From positions 20,417 to 84,416 of IMG/VR virus record IMGVR_UViG_3300044993_000080: a stretch of DNA of 64,000 nucleotides; one strand, written 5' to 3'. The position numbers and the translations under genes are program-made. Origin of the DNA: a virus. Under the pieces are notes generated by a model, which searched no databases, was not told the DNA's origin, and saw only the letters and a program-made list of their open reading frames with translations. Of the stretch, positions 45,797-54,378 are shown piece after piece (the first letter of the stretch is position 1; every line of letters begins with the position of its first letter).

Positions 45797-48217
45797 TCAC
45801 AGTTTACCATGGATCACGCGACACTCGGGGTCCGCGCTCCATTCCCGCAGTCGGGACTGGTAATAGCGCATTGACATATAATCTCCAACATCAACCATCG
45901 AAATATAGAGTGCCTTTTCCTTTCCGGGGAATGGGCGGCGCACGCGACCGCGCACCTGTTTGTCCTTGGCCTGCGGCGTCAAGGTTATAAGCGCGTCGAG
46001 CCGGGGTTCGTCGATCCCTTCCTTGAAGCACCCGTAGGTATTGCCGGTTATGAATACCGCCCCATTTCTCCGGGCGACCCACGTGCTGTTTTCTACTACC
46101 GGGCACCACATCGTGCCTGTATAATGCTTGTTCCTGACGATAAACCTGTTGCTCCACGTCAGGAGCCTGTCTTTCTTGGACAAGGAAATATTGACTTTAC
46201 CGTCTTCGCGCTCGCCTTTGGTGGCCCTAAATCCGCAGCGCATGGCTAGCACCTGAAACCAGTCTGCTGTTGGGCCGTCAACCTGCGTAAACGCCAACCT
46301 TCCGTCGCCGCTGTTTCGGGTATGACCGTCGCCTTGCAACAGCCCCCAGAACAAGGCTTCCGCTTCTCCTTGCGGGAGCGCCAACAGGTCCGCATTCAAT
46401 TCCTTTGTCGGCGACAGACGTAACAAGACATCCGCTGATCCGTTGACGATACGCCACCTTACGGTGCCGTCGCTCTCCACCCAGCGTGAATGGAACAAGC
46501 GAAGTTCTTGCAAGAGAAAATCAACCCTCGCCACCTTATGCGGGTTAACAACACCGCTTTGGCTCAAGGTGATGTTGTTGCCCGCGTAGGAGCCTTCTGC
46601 GATGATCCACCCCATAAGTTCAGCAAGTCGAAGCCCGATGCTCTCTCTTTCCGGGTAAACAACCGGGGCGTGCAAAATGAACCTATACTGGGAGTTAAGA
46701 TCGCGCGCCTCTACGACCTTCCGTTCACCGGTGTAGCGATGATCCACCACGTTCCGGTGGTTCCATGTCATCATCACGTTGCCCATGCTGGGGCTGTCGA
46801 TCAAACAGGCGTCTTGGTTGTAATCGTAAGCCGCGACATGCTGCAACGGCTGATATTCGACTATGTCGCGTTCGACATTATACGAAGCGATCAACTCACC
46901 GGGTTCCAGCGTGTCGTAAGTTTTCCACCCGGCCAGCGTCAGGCACTCGGTCTGGTCGTCTACACATGCGAATACCACGTCGCTCTGGGTCTTGGCCCGG
47001 TCGAACTCCTCGCGGGTGATCTTCACCTTGCGCTGGAGTTGCTTGACAATTCGATTGCCCTTCTGAACCTCACGAAACACGTGCCGCTCGGCGGTGCATT
47101 GGCCGCACGCCTCGCGGGGCACGCCCATCTGGATAGCCATCTCCATGACCTCCTGAACATGGGCGACATGCTCGCCAATCGCCAGCACCTTCCGGCCTGC
47201 CTTCCACAGCCGATAGACCATCGTGGCTAGGGTGCGGTTACGCTGCCAGTCCTGTGTGAGCTTCTTGATCCTGAAGCCATGGTCGCTCTTTCTCTTGCCC
47301 GTCTTCTTGTCCGGCTGGAGCGGCGGTATAGCAGCCATCCGCCCGCCGTCATCGTAGTTGAGCGTGTAGATGTCGCACTCGACGGCGGTGGCTTCGCTGC
47401 GCACCTTGATCGGGCCGATGTGCCAGAAGATCGCGCGGTCGCTGCCGTCCGAACGCTCGGGCGTAGCGGACAGGCCCACGCGGTAGCGCGCCGGGAATAG
47501 CGCAGTCGTCATGGCAAGTTCCGGGGTTCCTAGCCTGTGGCACTCGTCCGCAATGACCATGCCGATGCTCTCGTAAAACTCGTTCGGGTAGCGACGCTGC
47601 CCTAGGCTCTTCATCATGCAGAGAACCCAGTCGCGGGTCTTCCACTGGCACGTGTCGCTCTGGACGATGCCAATGCGGTCTTCGGACACGCCTAACTTGT
47701 CGATCAATTCCCTGCGCCACTGGTCCAGCAAGCGCTCCAACGGGACTAGGATCGCAGTCTTGCGCCCGAATAGCCGGGCGTTGCGGGCTCCCACCACGGT
47801 CTTGCCAGACCCGGTGGTGGCGTAGGCGATGAAGTGTTCGTGTGCCTGCGTCGCCGCTTCCATGTCCGCCATGAACTTGGCCTGCTTCAGCGGTTCCTTC
47901 ACGGCGGGGTGGTTCGGGTCCGGCATGAGCCCTACGGGGTCGAGCATCGCCGCGCCAAGCGTGCGCTGGTCGTCAACCCTGAGCCAAGGCCAGCGCAGCA
48001 TTCCGTAGGAACGGGGAACGCCTAGGTAGCCCTGATCCGGCAAGTCCTTATACATGAAGATCGGCGTGTCGCCCTTGTCGCGGGGCTTCCACGTCAGTTG
48101 TCTCTTCTCGCGCTCGATTTCCTGCTGGCCCCGGAAAGCCTCATAGGGGACATACATCCAACCCGCGATAATAGCAGGGCGGATGCGTGTTATGACTTCA
48201 GGTGATGGCGCACTCAT
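45797..48217 (-). CDS. SF2 DNA/RNA helicase interrupted by an intein
   Basis: 806 codons: N-extein 1-417, intein 418-726, C-extein 727-806. Helicase motifs: I ATTGSGKT (133-140), II ADECH (223-227), III LSATPERS (249-256), and motif V/VI split by the intein: SDVVFA / TYGCFKEGIDEPRLD and KQVRGRVRRPF. Without the intein the protein would have 497 residues, a normal phage SF2 (UvsW/XPB-like) size. It probably acts in replication fork or recombination DNA remodelling. A palindrome lies just upstream of the start, and no good SD is visible. Confidence 0.92.
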   Translation of the reverse strand: MSAPSPEVITRIRPAIIAGWMYVPYEAFRGQQEIEREKRQLTWKPRDKGDTPIFMYKDLPDQGYLGVPRSYGMLRWPWLRVDDQRTLGAAMLDPVGLMPDPNHPAVKEPLKQAKFMADMEAATQAHEHFIAYATTGSGKTVVGARNARLFGRKTAILVPLERLLDQWRRELIDKLGVSEDRIGIVQSDTCQWKTRDWVLCMMKSLGQRRYPNEFYESIGMVIADECHRLGTPELAMTTALFPARYRVGLSATPERSDGSDRAIFWHIGPIKVRSEATAVECDIYTLNYDDGGRMAAIPPLQPDKKTGKRKSDHGFRIKKLTQDWQRNRTLATMVYRLWKAGRKVLAIGEHVAHVQEVMEMAIQMGVPREACGQCTAERHVFREVQKGNRIVKQLQRKVKITREEFDRAKTQSDVVFACVDDQTECLTLAGWKTYDTLEPGELIASYNVERDIVEYQPLQHVAAYDYNQDACLIDSPSMGNVMMTWNHRNVVDHRYTGERKVVEARDLNSQYRFILHAPVVYPERESIGLRLAELMGWIIAEGSYAGNNITLSQSGVVNPHKVARVDFLLQELRLFHSRWVESDGTVRWRIVNGSADVLLRLSPTKELNADLLALPQGEAEALFWGLLQGDGHTRNSGDGRLAFTQVDGPTADWFQVLAMRCGFRATKGEREDGKVNISLSKKDRLLTWSNRFIVRNKHYTGTMWCPVVENSTWVARRNGAVFITGNTYGCFKEGIDEPRLDALITLTPQAKDKQVRGRVRRPFPGKEKALYISMVDVGDYMSMRYYQSRLREWSADPECRVIHGKL
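46040..46966 (-). mobile_element. Intein with LAGLIDADG homing endonuclease
   Basis: Codons 418-726 of the helicase gene, 309 residues. It begins at Cys (CVDDQTECLTLAGW, splicing block A), has block B MTWNHRNVVD, two DOD/LAGLIDADG motifs (LRLAELMGWIIAEGS at 529-543 and EALFWGLLQGDGH at 620-632), and ends ENSTWVARRNGAVFITGN before Thr. The terminal Asn is present; the usual penultimate His is Gly. Inserted immediately before conserved motif V, a typical conserved target. Confidence 0.92.
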
Positions 48218-48223
48218 AGATCA

Positions 48224-48237
48224 TGCAACCCGTTGCA
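48224..48237. repeat. 14-bp dispersed palindrome TGCAACCCGTTGCA
   Basis: Exact copy 6 bases before the helicase start codon, where an SD would be expected. Confidence 0.9.
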
Positions 48238-48287
48238 AGGTAAGGACCAAGCGCACGTTGTCAGTGCCCCAATGACGATAATGCGCC

Positions 48288-49421
48288 CTAGAATGGCAAA
48301 TCGTCGTCGAGGTCGTCGAGGCTCGGGCCACCTGCCACGGGGGGCTGATAGCGCGATCCACCCCACTGACCGCCCTCGGTGCCGGTAGCCGCGCCCACAG
48401 GTGCCGGAACACCGTTCGCGTAGCGCGCCCGAAGGTCCGCGCCGCTCGGTTTGTGCAGGAACTCTGCATACCTGAACGGGTGCATCATGTGGTCCGCTTC
48501 GGCGATCTTCTCGCCCTCACGGGTGATTTTCGGCTCCCACATGCCCTGACCCTTGATGTAGTTTTCGATAGCTTCGTCATCGAACCGCCCGACAAAGGAA
48601 GGCTTGCCCATTTGCGGGTCGTATCGGTCCCTCCGCGTCATCGTAAGCTGGATGCCGCGCAAGGTGCCATGCTCGCGCAACAGTTCGTGGAAAAACGGAT
48701 GGTCGCCTGCGAGCGGTGCCATCAGTTCCTTGGTGATCGGGATGTGCTGTCCGGCCTTCGGACCTCGCTTGTAGGTGAACCCGTTGATGTTGAGCACCGT
48801 CAGGAGCATAACGAACTGGCTGGGGCGCTCGCCATTGGGCGGGCAAAGCGGGCAACTGTCATGCTCTTTCGGGCACGGCTCGTAGATGTCCCAGAAACCA
48901 GTGCGCGGATTGCGCAGCACGTGCTCCCAGTAGATCGGGCCGGGCTTGCTGTCGAGGATAATGACATCCGCCTGATGTCGATCCGGGTATTCTGGGCTTG
49001 GTGGGATCAGGCCGAAACGGATAGGCCAGTAACCGCGCGCGCGTTTCTGTTCGCGCTCCTCTTCCTTCCGTGCGGCGATTTCGGCGGCTTTGGCGGCAGC
49101 TTCGTCACCCGAATAAGTCCACGAGAGGTCGTCGGTATCACCGCCCTGTTCAACGTCTGCGACCTGTGGCTCTTCGACTTTCGAAGCTGCTGCCATAGCT
49201 GCACGCTGCGCGGCGGTCAGGATGCCAGCGGGTTTGGCCGGTGCATTATTCATGACGGTCTCGGGCCGGGCGTGGGCAGTTGCCTTCGGAGCCGCCGCCT
49301 GATCGACCTTCCGTTCGGGCCCTGACGCGGAAGTCTTAGGTTTGATGCGCAGCTTGGGCGTTGCGGCGGCAGTCGTGGGCTTGACGAGCGCAGTGCCTGC
49401 CGTGACTTTCTTGAAGGGCAT
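48288..49421 (-). CDS. Single-stranded DNA-binding protein candidate
   Basis: 377 residues. N-terminal 120 disordered (Ala/Pro/Lys, then acidic). Core: RGYWPIRFGLIPPSPEYPDR, PIYWEHVLRNPRTGFWDIYE, with a Cys/His cluster CPKEHDSCPLCPPNGE that may bind zinc, then LTVLNINGFTYKRG. The C-terminus DDLDDDLPF is the acidic tip used by SSB proteins to recruit partners. Position between helicase and primase fits. OB fold is inferred. Confidence 0.82.
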   Translation of the reverse strand: MPFKKVTAGTALVKPTTAAATPKLRIKPKTSASGPERKVDQAAAPKATAHARPETVMNNAPAKPAGILTAAQRAAMAAASKVEEPQVADVEQGGDTDDLSWTYSGDEAAAKAAEIAARKEEEREQKRARGYWPIRFGLIPPSPEYPDRHQADVIILDSKPGPIYWEHVLRNPRTGFWDIYEPCPKEHDSCPLCPPNGERPSQFVMLLTVLNINGFTYKRGPKAGQHIPITKELMAPLAGDHPFFHELLREHGTLRGIQLTMTRRDRYDPQMGKPSFVGRFDDEAIENYIKGQGMWEPKITREGEKIAEADHMMHPFRYAEFLHKPSGADLRARYANGVPAPVGAATGTEGGQWGGSRYQPPVAGGPSLDDLDDDLPF

Positions 49422-49436
49422 CGTGTTTGGCTCCTG

Positions 49437-49850
49437 TCAGGGTGCTTGGTTGGTAATCTGGGGGTAGCTGAAGGTTTCGCTCTGTTCAACTACTGCACCG
49501 CAGTAGGCTAGCGCGTCGAGCACCTCAATGATCCGTGCGGCAGGGCCGATCTGGAACCCCTGCTGGATCAACGTGAATTGGTTGTGCCGGACGCCTTGCT
49601 GTAGGAACGCGCAACCATTGGCTTCCATGGCTACCATCAATTCTCGCTCTTCGTAAAACGCTGAAATGACGATCCGTCTGCGCTTCGTGTCGCGGGGCAT
49701 CTCTTCCCCTAGCGTATGTGCCGGACGTGGCGCGGGTTGTTCGTCAAAGTAGAGGTGTGCAACCCCTTTGGTGCGCAAGGCAAGCCAAATCTGCCTCGCG
49801 TCGGCATCAGACACGCCGTGTGTAATGTTGTAGCGGGTTAAACGGTCCAT
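49437..49850 (-). CDS. Unrecognised protein, probably from a leaderless mRNA
   Basis: 137 residues from ATG 49850, which lies exactly 6 bases after the -10 TAACAA of a promoter inside the primase gene; no SD is present. Contains KRRRIVISAFYEERELMVAM, then HNQFTLIQQGFQIGPAARII. It may also be read from the primase transcript. No family recognised. Confidence 0.7.
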   Translation of the reverse strand: MDRLTRYNITHGVSDADARQIWLALRTKGVAHLYFDEQPAPRPAHTLGEEMPRDTKRRRIVISAFYEERELMVAMEANGCAFLQQGVRHNQFTLIQQGFQIGPAARIIEVLDALAYCGAVVEQSETFSYPQITNQAP

Positions 49851-49856
49851 AGGTGA

Positions 49857-49885
49857 TTGTTACCTTGACCGGCTTTTTTTGTCAA
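49857..49885 (-). promoter_or_regulatory. Promoter giving a probable leaderless mRNA
   Basis: -35 TTGACA, spacer AAAAAAGCCGGTCAAGG, -10 TAACAA, then TCACCT and ATG. It lies in the last codons of the primase gene. Confidence 0.7.
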
Positions 49886-50909
49886 GCCATCGCTGTGACT
49901 GCCCTTGAAGCTGCGCCGTCCGGACCATGTGCTGAAGCTGCTCGAACGTCAGATCGTCAGGGTCTGAAACACCTTGTGGATAGAGCGGCAAGGCGACGGG
50001 CACCTCTTCGGATAGAACGTCGATCAAACCTCCGCCCGCGAAATAACCGGGCCGCTCCTCTGTTGCCTCGTGCCACGTACCGAATAAGCACTGATCGCCC
50101 GCCTTATCCGGGTCCACCAGCGGCAAAACCGTGCAACCATGGCGCTTCAGGATAGCTTCCTTTTCCGGGGTAAGGCTGGAGCCTAGTAGCGCGCCGATGT
50201 CCACGATCTCTTCGGCCCCTATCTCATGCATCCGGGCGTATGCGATCAGGCCCTCAACTATCAGCTTGGGCACGCCGGGTCTCCAGCGTTCCTCGCCCAA
50301 AATGAGGTGTCGCTTGGGAAGTCCTGCGTAATCGAGAATACGCGGCTCGTGGTTAGGGATGACGGTGCGCCCGCTCCACCCGAACAGGCGGCCTTCACCG
50401 TCGCGCACCGGGAATACAATGCGCCTCTTCTCCGGGTCGAACTCCAGCCCCAGCTTCTCGCACGTAGGCCGGGTGATGCGGCGGGACAGGACGTAACGCT
50501 TCGCCTCGTTATGATCCGCGATGGGCTCGAAAAGCCCCTCGAACAATACCTCGTCTAGGGGCTCTGGGGACGGGTCCGGCCTGAAGTGATTGTCGAACGC
50601 CGGGATGGTGGCTCCGAGCAGGTCGTATTGATCGGCCTCGCGGATAAGCTCGTCATAATCGGTGTGGCGGTAGTGCCCCAACATCCGAATGAGAGTGCTG
50701 ATGCGGCCCTGCGAGTGACAGGCCGGGCACTTGAAGGCGCTGATGCCGCCCTCTTCAGTCTTGACCGCCATGCCCCGGCTGCGGTCCATCCCGCTCCGGT
50801 GACGGTATGGAGCGAAGAGGCAAGAGATATGTGACCACCCCGCGTCGTTTGGTGGCGGAAGCTGTGCGCCGATCTTGGCGAACACTCGCCGAAGTTGGTC
50901 GTAGGTCAC
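49860..50909 (-). CDS. DNA primase (zinc ribbon plus Toprim)
   Basis: 349 residues from GTG 50909. N-terminal zinc ribbon (HISCLFAPYRHR then FKCPACHSQGRIS), a middle RNA-polymerase part, and a Toprim domain: KLIVEGLIAYARMHEIGAEE with the EG pair, GALLGSSLTPEKEAIL, then LPLVDPDKAGDQC with D-x-D. It makes primers for the family A polymerase and DnaB-like helicase. Shorter than bacterial DnaG, usual for phages. C-terminal tag KKSRSR. Confidence 0.88.
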   Translation of the reverse strand: MTYDQLRRVFAKIGAQLPPPNDAGWSHISCLFAPYRHRSGMDRSRGMAVKTEEGGISAFKCPACHSQGRISTLIRMLGHYRHTDYDELIREADQYDLLGATIPAFDNHFRPDPSPEPLDEVLFEGLFEPIADHNEAKRYVLSRRITRPTCEKLGLEFDPEKRRIVFPVRDGEGRLFGWSGRTVIPNHEPRILDYAGLPKRHLILGEERWRPGVPKLIVEGLIAYARMHEIGAEEIVDIGALLGSSLTPEKEAILKRHGCTVLPLVDPDKAGDQCLFGTWHEATEERPGYFAGGGLIDVLSEEVPVALPLYPQGVSDPDDLTFEQLQHMVRTAQLQGQSQRWLDKKSRSR

Positions 50910-50912
50910 GGC

Positions 50913-51350
50913 TCAACGACGCGCCTTGATCGACAGGTCCGCTTCCTTCGGTGTGGTGTCGATGCACCCGGCCATGACGTTCGTGCCACACACCCTCTTC
51001 ACACTGGTCATCGGAGCCGAGACGGCTTCGAGAAACTGGTCCAGCGTAATCTCGCCAGCGGCGATCTTGGCGTAGAGCTTGCGAACGTTGATGGTCTCGG
51101 TCTGACCACCTTCGATAATCGCGTCAAACGTCTTGCCGCCTTCCTCGAAGGTGAAGGTCGAAATTTTCGCCGCCAGCATTGCCTTATGGCACTGGAGCTT
51201 GCTCTCCTTCTCGATCTTGGCGGCTGCGTTCTTCTGGATATTGGCGCGAGCGAACCTGCGCGCCTCGATCTCGTAAACGGGCATAGCCGGAGCGGCCTGC
51301 ACGTTGGTGGCGCGACGGCGCGGGGCGGGGTTGGTAGCACGTGTGGTCAT
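50913..51350 (-). CDS. Unrecognised replication-region protein
   Basis: 145 residues, ATG 51350 after a leader with ATCGAGAGGGAG. N-terminal tag TRATNPAPRRRATN, then helical (AKIEKESKLQCHKAMLAAKI), beta (STFTFEEGGKTFDAIIEGGQ) and a C-terminal part with two Cys. It lies between polymerase and primase genes on its own promoter. No family recognised. Confidence 0.75.
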   Translation of the reverse strand: MTTRATNPAPRRRATNVQAAPAMPVYEIEARRFARANIQKNAAAKIEKESKLQCHKAMLAAKISTFTFEEGGKTFDAIIEGGQTETINVRKLYAKIAAGEITLDQFLEAVSAPMTSVKRVCGTNVMAGCIDTTPKEADLSIKARR

Positions 51351-51384
51351 AACTCAATACTCCCTCTCGATAGTAGGTTAGTAG

Positions 51385-51413
51385 ATCATAGCGTGGCTAA
51401 CTTTTTATGTCAA
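51385..51413 (-). promoter_or_regulatory. Early-type promoter with good -10
   Basis: -35 TTGACA, spacer TAAAAAGTTAGCCACGC, -10 TATGAT. A fully symmetric palindrome lies 17 bases upstream. Drives the primase and following replication genes. Confidence 0.85.
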
Positions 51414-51430
51414 CCCGGTCATTTCGGGCT

Positions 51431-51444
51431 TGCAACCGGTTGCA
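51431..51444. repeat. Fully symmetric 14-bp palindrome TGCAACCGGTTGCA
   Basis: One of two perfectly symmetric copies, between the polymerase stop and the primase-group promoter. Confidence 0.92.
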
Positions 51445-51447
51445 GCG

Positions 51448-54378
51448 TCAAGTGCTGACTAATACCCTCTGGCGGGGCCGGGGGTTGACCACTGGCAATC
51501 CGTCGAAAAGAGGCACGTCACCGCGTATGAACCGCTCGTAGGCTTCGTCCTCGTTGTTGTTCCACCACTCCGGCTTCTCGACCCAGCCATTGAGGTATTC
51601 GTCCTCGATACCCTTGTCCGCGTTGCCGGGGATGTAGAGTTGGCCCTCTGCGGTCTTCTTCACTTCTGTGGTCTCGGCAAGGTTCATCCCGAACTCAAGG
51701 TCCGCGCCGAAGGGCAATGGTGCGCGAATACCGAACCACTCTTCGAGTGGTGGGTTCTCCATAATCCATGCCAGCCAACCCATGCACTGATCCCTGTAGC
51801 GGGGGTCCACTTCGCAGATGATCTGATCGTGCACGAAACCAACCGGGCGGATCAGGCGTGGATCGGCCTGTGCCGCGAGCCGTGCGATGGCGATGACGCC
51901 CAAATCCGAACCAAACCGCTGGATCGGTGCGTTGATCGCCTGCCGGACAGCGCTGCTGCTGATACTCCAATCGTCGCTCCATACTGCCGGAAGGTGGCGG
52001 CGTCCGCCGTGCAGCGTGTTGACGTATCCATGCTGCCTGACGAAATGCTCGACTTCGGCGTGCCACGGCAAGAGCTTGTATTTATCGAAAAACAGGTCGC
52101 GGGTCTCGCGGGCTTCGCGCTCGGTGTAGTCCACCCCGTATTGCGTCTTGGCGTAAGTCTGGAACGTGCTCCACTGCGCGCCGTAAATGAAGCCGAAGTT
52201 GACGGCCTTGGCCCTGAAACGCTGGAGCTTCTGCACGTCCTTGGGGAGCGCCTGGAACTGCTCGACAGTGATACGCATCACCGCCGCTGCGGTCGCTTCG
52301 TGAATGTCGCCCCCGGTATTGTAAATCCGCAGCATTTCCTTTTCCATCGCGCTCCACGCGGTCAGGCGAAGCTCGATCTGCGACATATCGGCAGCGATGA
52401 GCACCTTACCCGCGCTGGCCTTGATGAGGCGTAGGAAGCCCTTGGCGAAGTTGCCCCGCTTGGGAAAGTTTTGGCCGTTTGGCTCTTGACTGTTGGTCCG
52501 GGAAGTGTTGGTCCTGAAGTTGTAGGACGGGTAAATCTTCTCCTCACCCGTGTGGTCGTTGGCAGGCTTGATGTATTTATAGAACCCGTCAATGTAGGTG
52601 TTCTTGAGCTTCTGCGCTTTCTTGAAGTCAATGAACCGGCGCACGAACTCTCCCGCCTTGTCCTTCCTGTCCGTGAAGTAGGGCAGGTGGTCTTTGGTGC
52701 TGACGCTCGGCACGCGCTGCTCCGGTGCGAGTTTGGCGGTGGACTTGGTAAAAACCACTGGCTTCAGTGAGAAACCGTCGGCACTGAACAGAATGTCCTG
52801 CACAAAGGCGTCGCGGCTGAACTTCGCACCCTTCGGGTCCATGAGATACTTGCGCCGGACGGCGGCGGGCACCATGCGGAATAGGGCGCGCTCCTCATCC
52901 TTCAGCCACTGGTCCACCTCGTCTCGATATTCGTCGAGTGCGTGACGGTCGATACACTGGCCAAAGCTCTCGATCCGCTTGGCGAAGCTGATGAGGCCGC
53001 GCATCTGCACGTTCTTGTAGAGGAAAAACTGGCCGGGCTCGCGGCGCAACATCGGGTAAAGTGCACGTGCCAGTCGATAAGTGGCGTCCGGATCACCGCC
53101 CGCGTAGCTCAACATGCCGGGCCTGACGATGTGGCCGTTTTCATTCACTTCGTCGAACGGCGGCACTTCAAGCATGTTGCCCTTGTCCACCGTCCTATTG
53201 AACAGGTCGCTGTAGCCAGATAGCGGCGGGACGTAAACGCGCACACAGTCGTCGAGACTGTAGCTCATCATATTCTCGTTGACCGCACGGGTCATCAACT
53301 CGGTGTCGTGCTCCCAACCCTGCACGTCGATCCCGAGCCCGTAACGCATTGAGCCGTCGTCATACTTGAAGTTATGACCCATCTTCCGGACTGTGGCATC
53401 CTCCATCAGCGTCTTGATCTGACGAAGAAGCGCCCGCATCGACTGCGGCGTCATGTGGATGCCATTGGCCTCGAACGCCCCACGGTGTCGCTCGTAGTAG
53501 TTCCATGAGACAGGGCAAACGATAGACAAGCCGGGGCCGGTGCTGATCTGGACGGTGTAAACCTCGAAGTCCGGGGCGCGGAAGTTTAGCCCACTGGTTT
53601 CGGTATCGACCGCAATCATGCCCGGCTTGTTGTCGAGCAGGCGCTGGATGTCCGTCTCCCAGCGATAGTCCACATCGGTGGTCTGAAGACTGGTGTTGTC
53701 GAAGTCGCCTTCCTTGAGCCGGTTGAGTGTGCCAAGGTCCGCGTCGAACACTGGCATGTAGTCGGGCTGCTTGGTGCACAGCTTCGGCGATAGGACGGGG
53801 AACACTAGCCGGTCGTTGAACCCGGTCACAGCAACACCTCGGGCCTTGGTGATCTTCACCGCCCTGCCCAACATGACGCGGGTAGCAAGCTCGCCGCACG
53901 TCACCACGGCGCGCGGGTTGATCTTCTCAACCCAATCGCGCAGCCGCTCCTCGAACTGCTTCACGTGATCCCATTTGCGTTTGGCGCTCGACAGGTCAGA
54001 TTGCTTGATCGGGGAGCACAGCGTGATGAATTGGAAGTCGTTCTCGACAAAACCCTGCTCGCTGGCGCGCTTCGCAAACCACACAAGCTGGTCTTTCGTC
54101 ATCGGAAGACCCTCCTGCATCGCTTGGATCGTCGGGCTATCGCAGATGACTAGGATTGGCGCATCCGGCTGCCCTCGGCGCGGGAAGGGGAACGTCTCAG
54201 GCGTCGGCGGGGCGTAGTTGTGCTCGTTAATTGTCCGGGCGCGGATGGCATGTCCGTTGCTCTCGAACTGCGCCGCTGCAACGGGTTGCACGGGCGAGCG
54301 GACTATGGACCGTGCCACATCGTCAACGATAGGCGACCTCGCAATGCCGTTCTTGATATTTCTCGGGATAATTGTCAC
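51448..54378 (-). CDS. Family A DNA polymerase with UDG-like N-terminal domain
   Basis: 976 residues from GTG 54378 (GTGA overlap with the DnaB-like gene). Residues about 70-225 resemble the uracil-DNA-glycosylase family 4-like domain known from the SPO1 polymerase (INPRAVVTCGELATRVMLGR, then KARGVAVTGF). Exonuclease: AVDTETSGL at 257, GHNFKYD at 334, a late Asp at 429-431. Polymerase: motif A IAADMSQIELR (D664), B RFRAKAVNFGFIYG, C FVHDQIICEV (850-852). Motif C has Gln where most have Glu. Replicative polymerase of the phage. Confidence 0.95.
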   Translation of the reverse strand: MTIIPRNIKNGIARSPIVDDVARSIVRSPVQPVAAAQFESNGHAIRARTINEHNYAPPTPETFPFPRRGQPDAPILVICDSPTIQAMQEGLPMTKDQLVWFAKRASEQGFVENDFQFITLCSPIKQSDLSSAKRKWDHVKQFEERLRDWVEKINPRAVVTCGELATRVMLGRAVKITKARGVAVTGFNDRLVFPVLSPKLCTKQPDYMPVFDADLGTLNRLKEGDFDNTSLQTTDVDYRWETDIQRLLDNKPGMIAVDTETSGLNFRAPDFEVYTVQISTGPGLSIVCPVSWNYYERHRGAFEANGIHMTPQSMRALLRQIKTLMEDATVRKMGHNFKYDDGSMRYGLGIDVQGWEHDTELMTRAVNENMMSYSLDDCVRVYVPPLSGYSDLFNRTVDKGNMLEVPPFDEVNENGHIVRPGMLSYAGGDPDATYRLARALYPMLRREPGQFFLYKNVQMRGLISFAKRIESFGQCIDRHALDEYRDEVDQWLKDEERALFRMVPAAVRRKYLMDPKGAKFSRDAFVQDILFSADGFSLKPVVFTKSTAKLAPEQRVPSVSTKDHLPYFTDRKDKAGEFVRRFIDFKKAQKLKNTYIDGFYKYIKPANDHTGEEKIYPSYNFRTNTSRTNSQEPNGQNFPKRGNFAKGFLRLIKASAGKVLIAADMSQIELRLTAWSAMEKEMLRIYNTGGDIHEATAAAVMRITVEQFQALPKDVQKLQRFRAKAVNFGFIYGAQWSTFQTYAKTQYGVDYTEREARETRDLFFDKYKLLPWHAEVEHFVRQHGYVNTLHGGRRHLPAVWSDDWSISSSAVRQAINAPIQRFGSDLGVIAIARLAAQADPRLIRPVGFVHDQIICEVDPRYRDQCMGWLAWIMENPPLEEWFGIRAPLPFGADLEFGMNLAETTEVKKTAEGQLYIPGNADKGIEDEYLNGWVEKPEWWNNNEDEAYERFIRGDVPLFDGLPVVNPRPRQRVLVST
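54277..54290. repeat. 14-bp dispersed palindrome TGCAACGGGTTGCA
   Basis: Exact copy inside codons 30-35 of the polymerase gene (VQPVAA). Confidence 0.88.
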
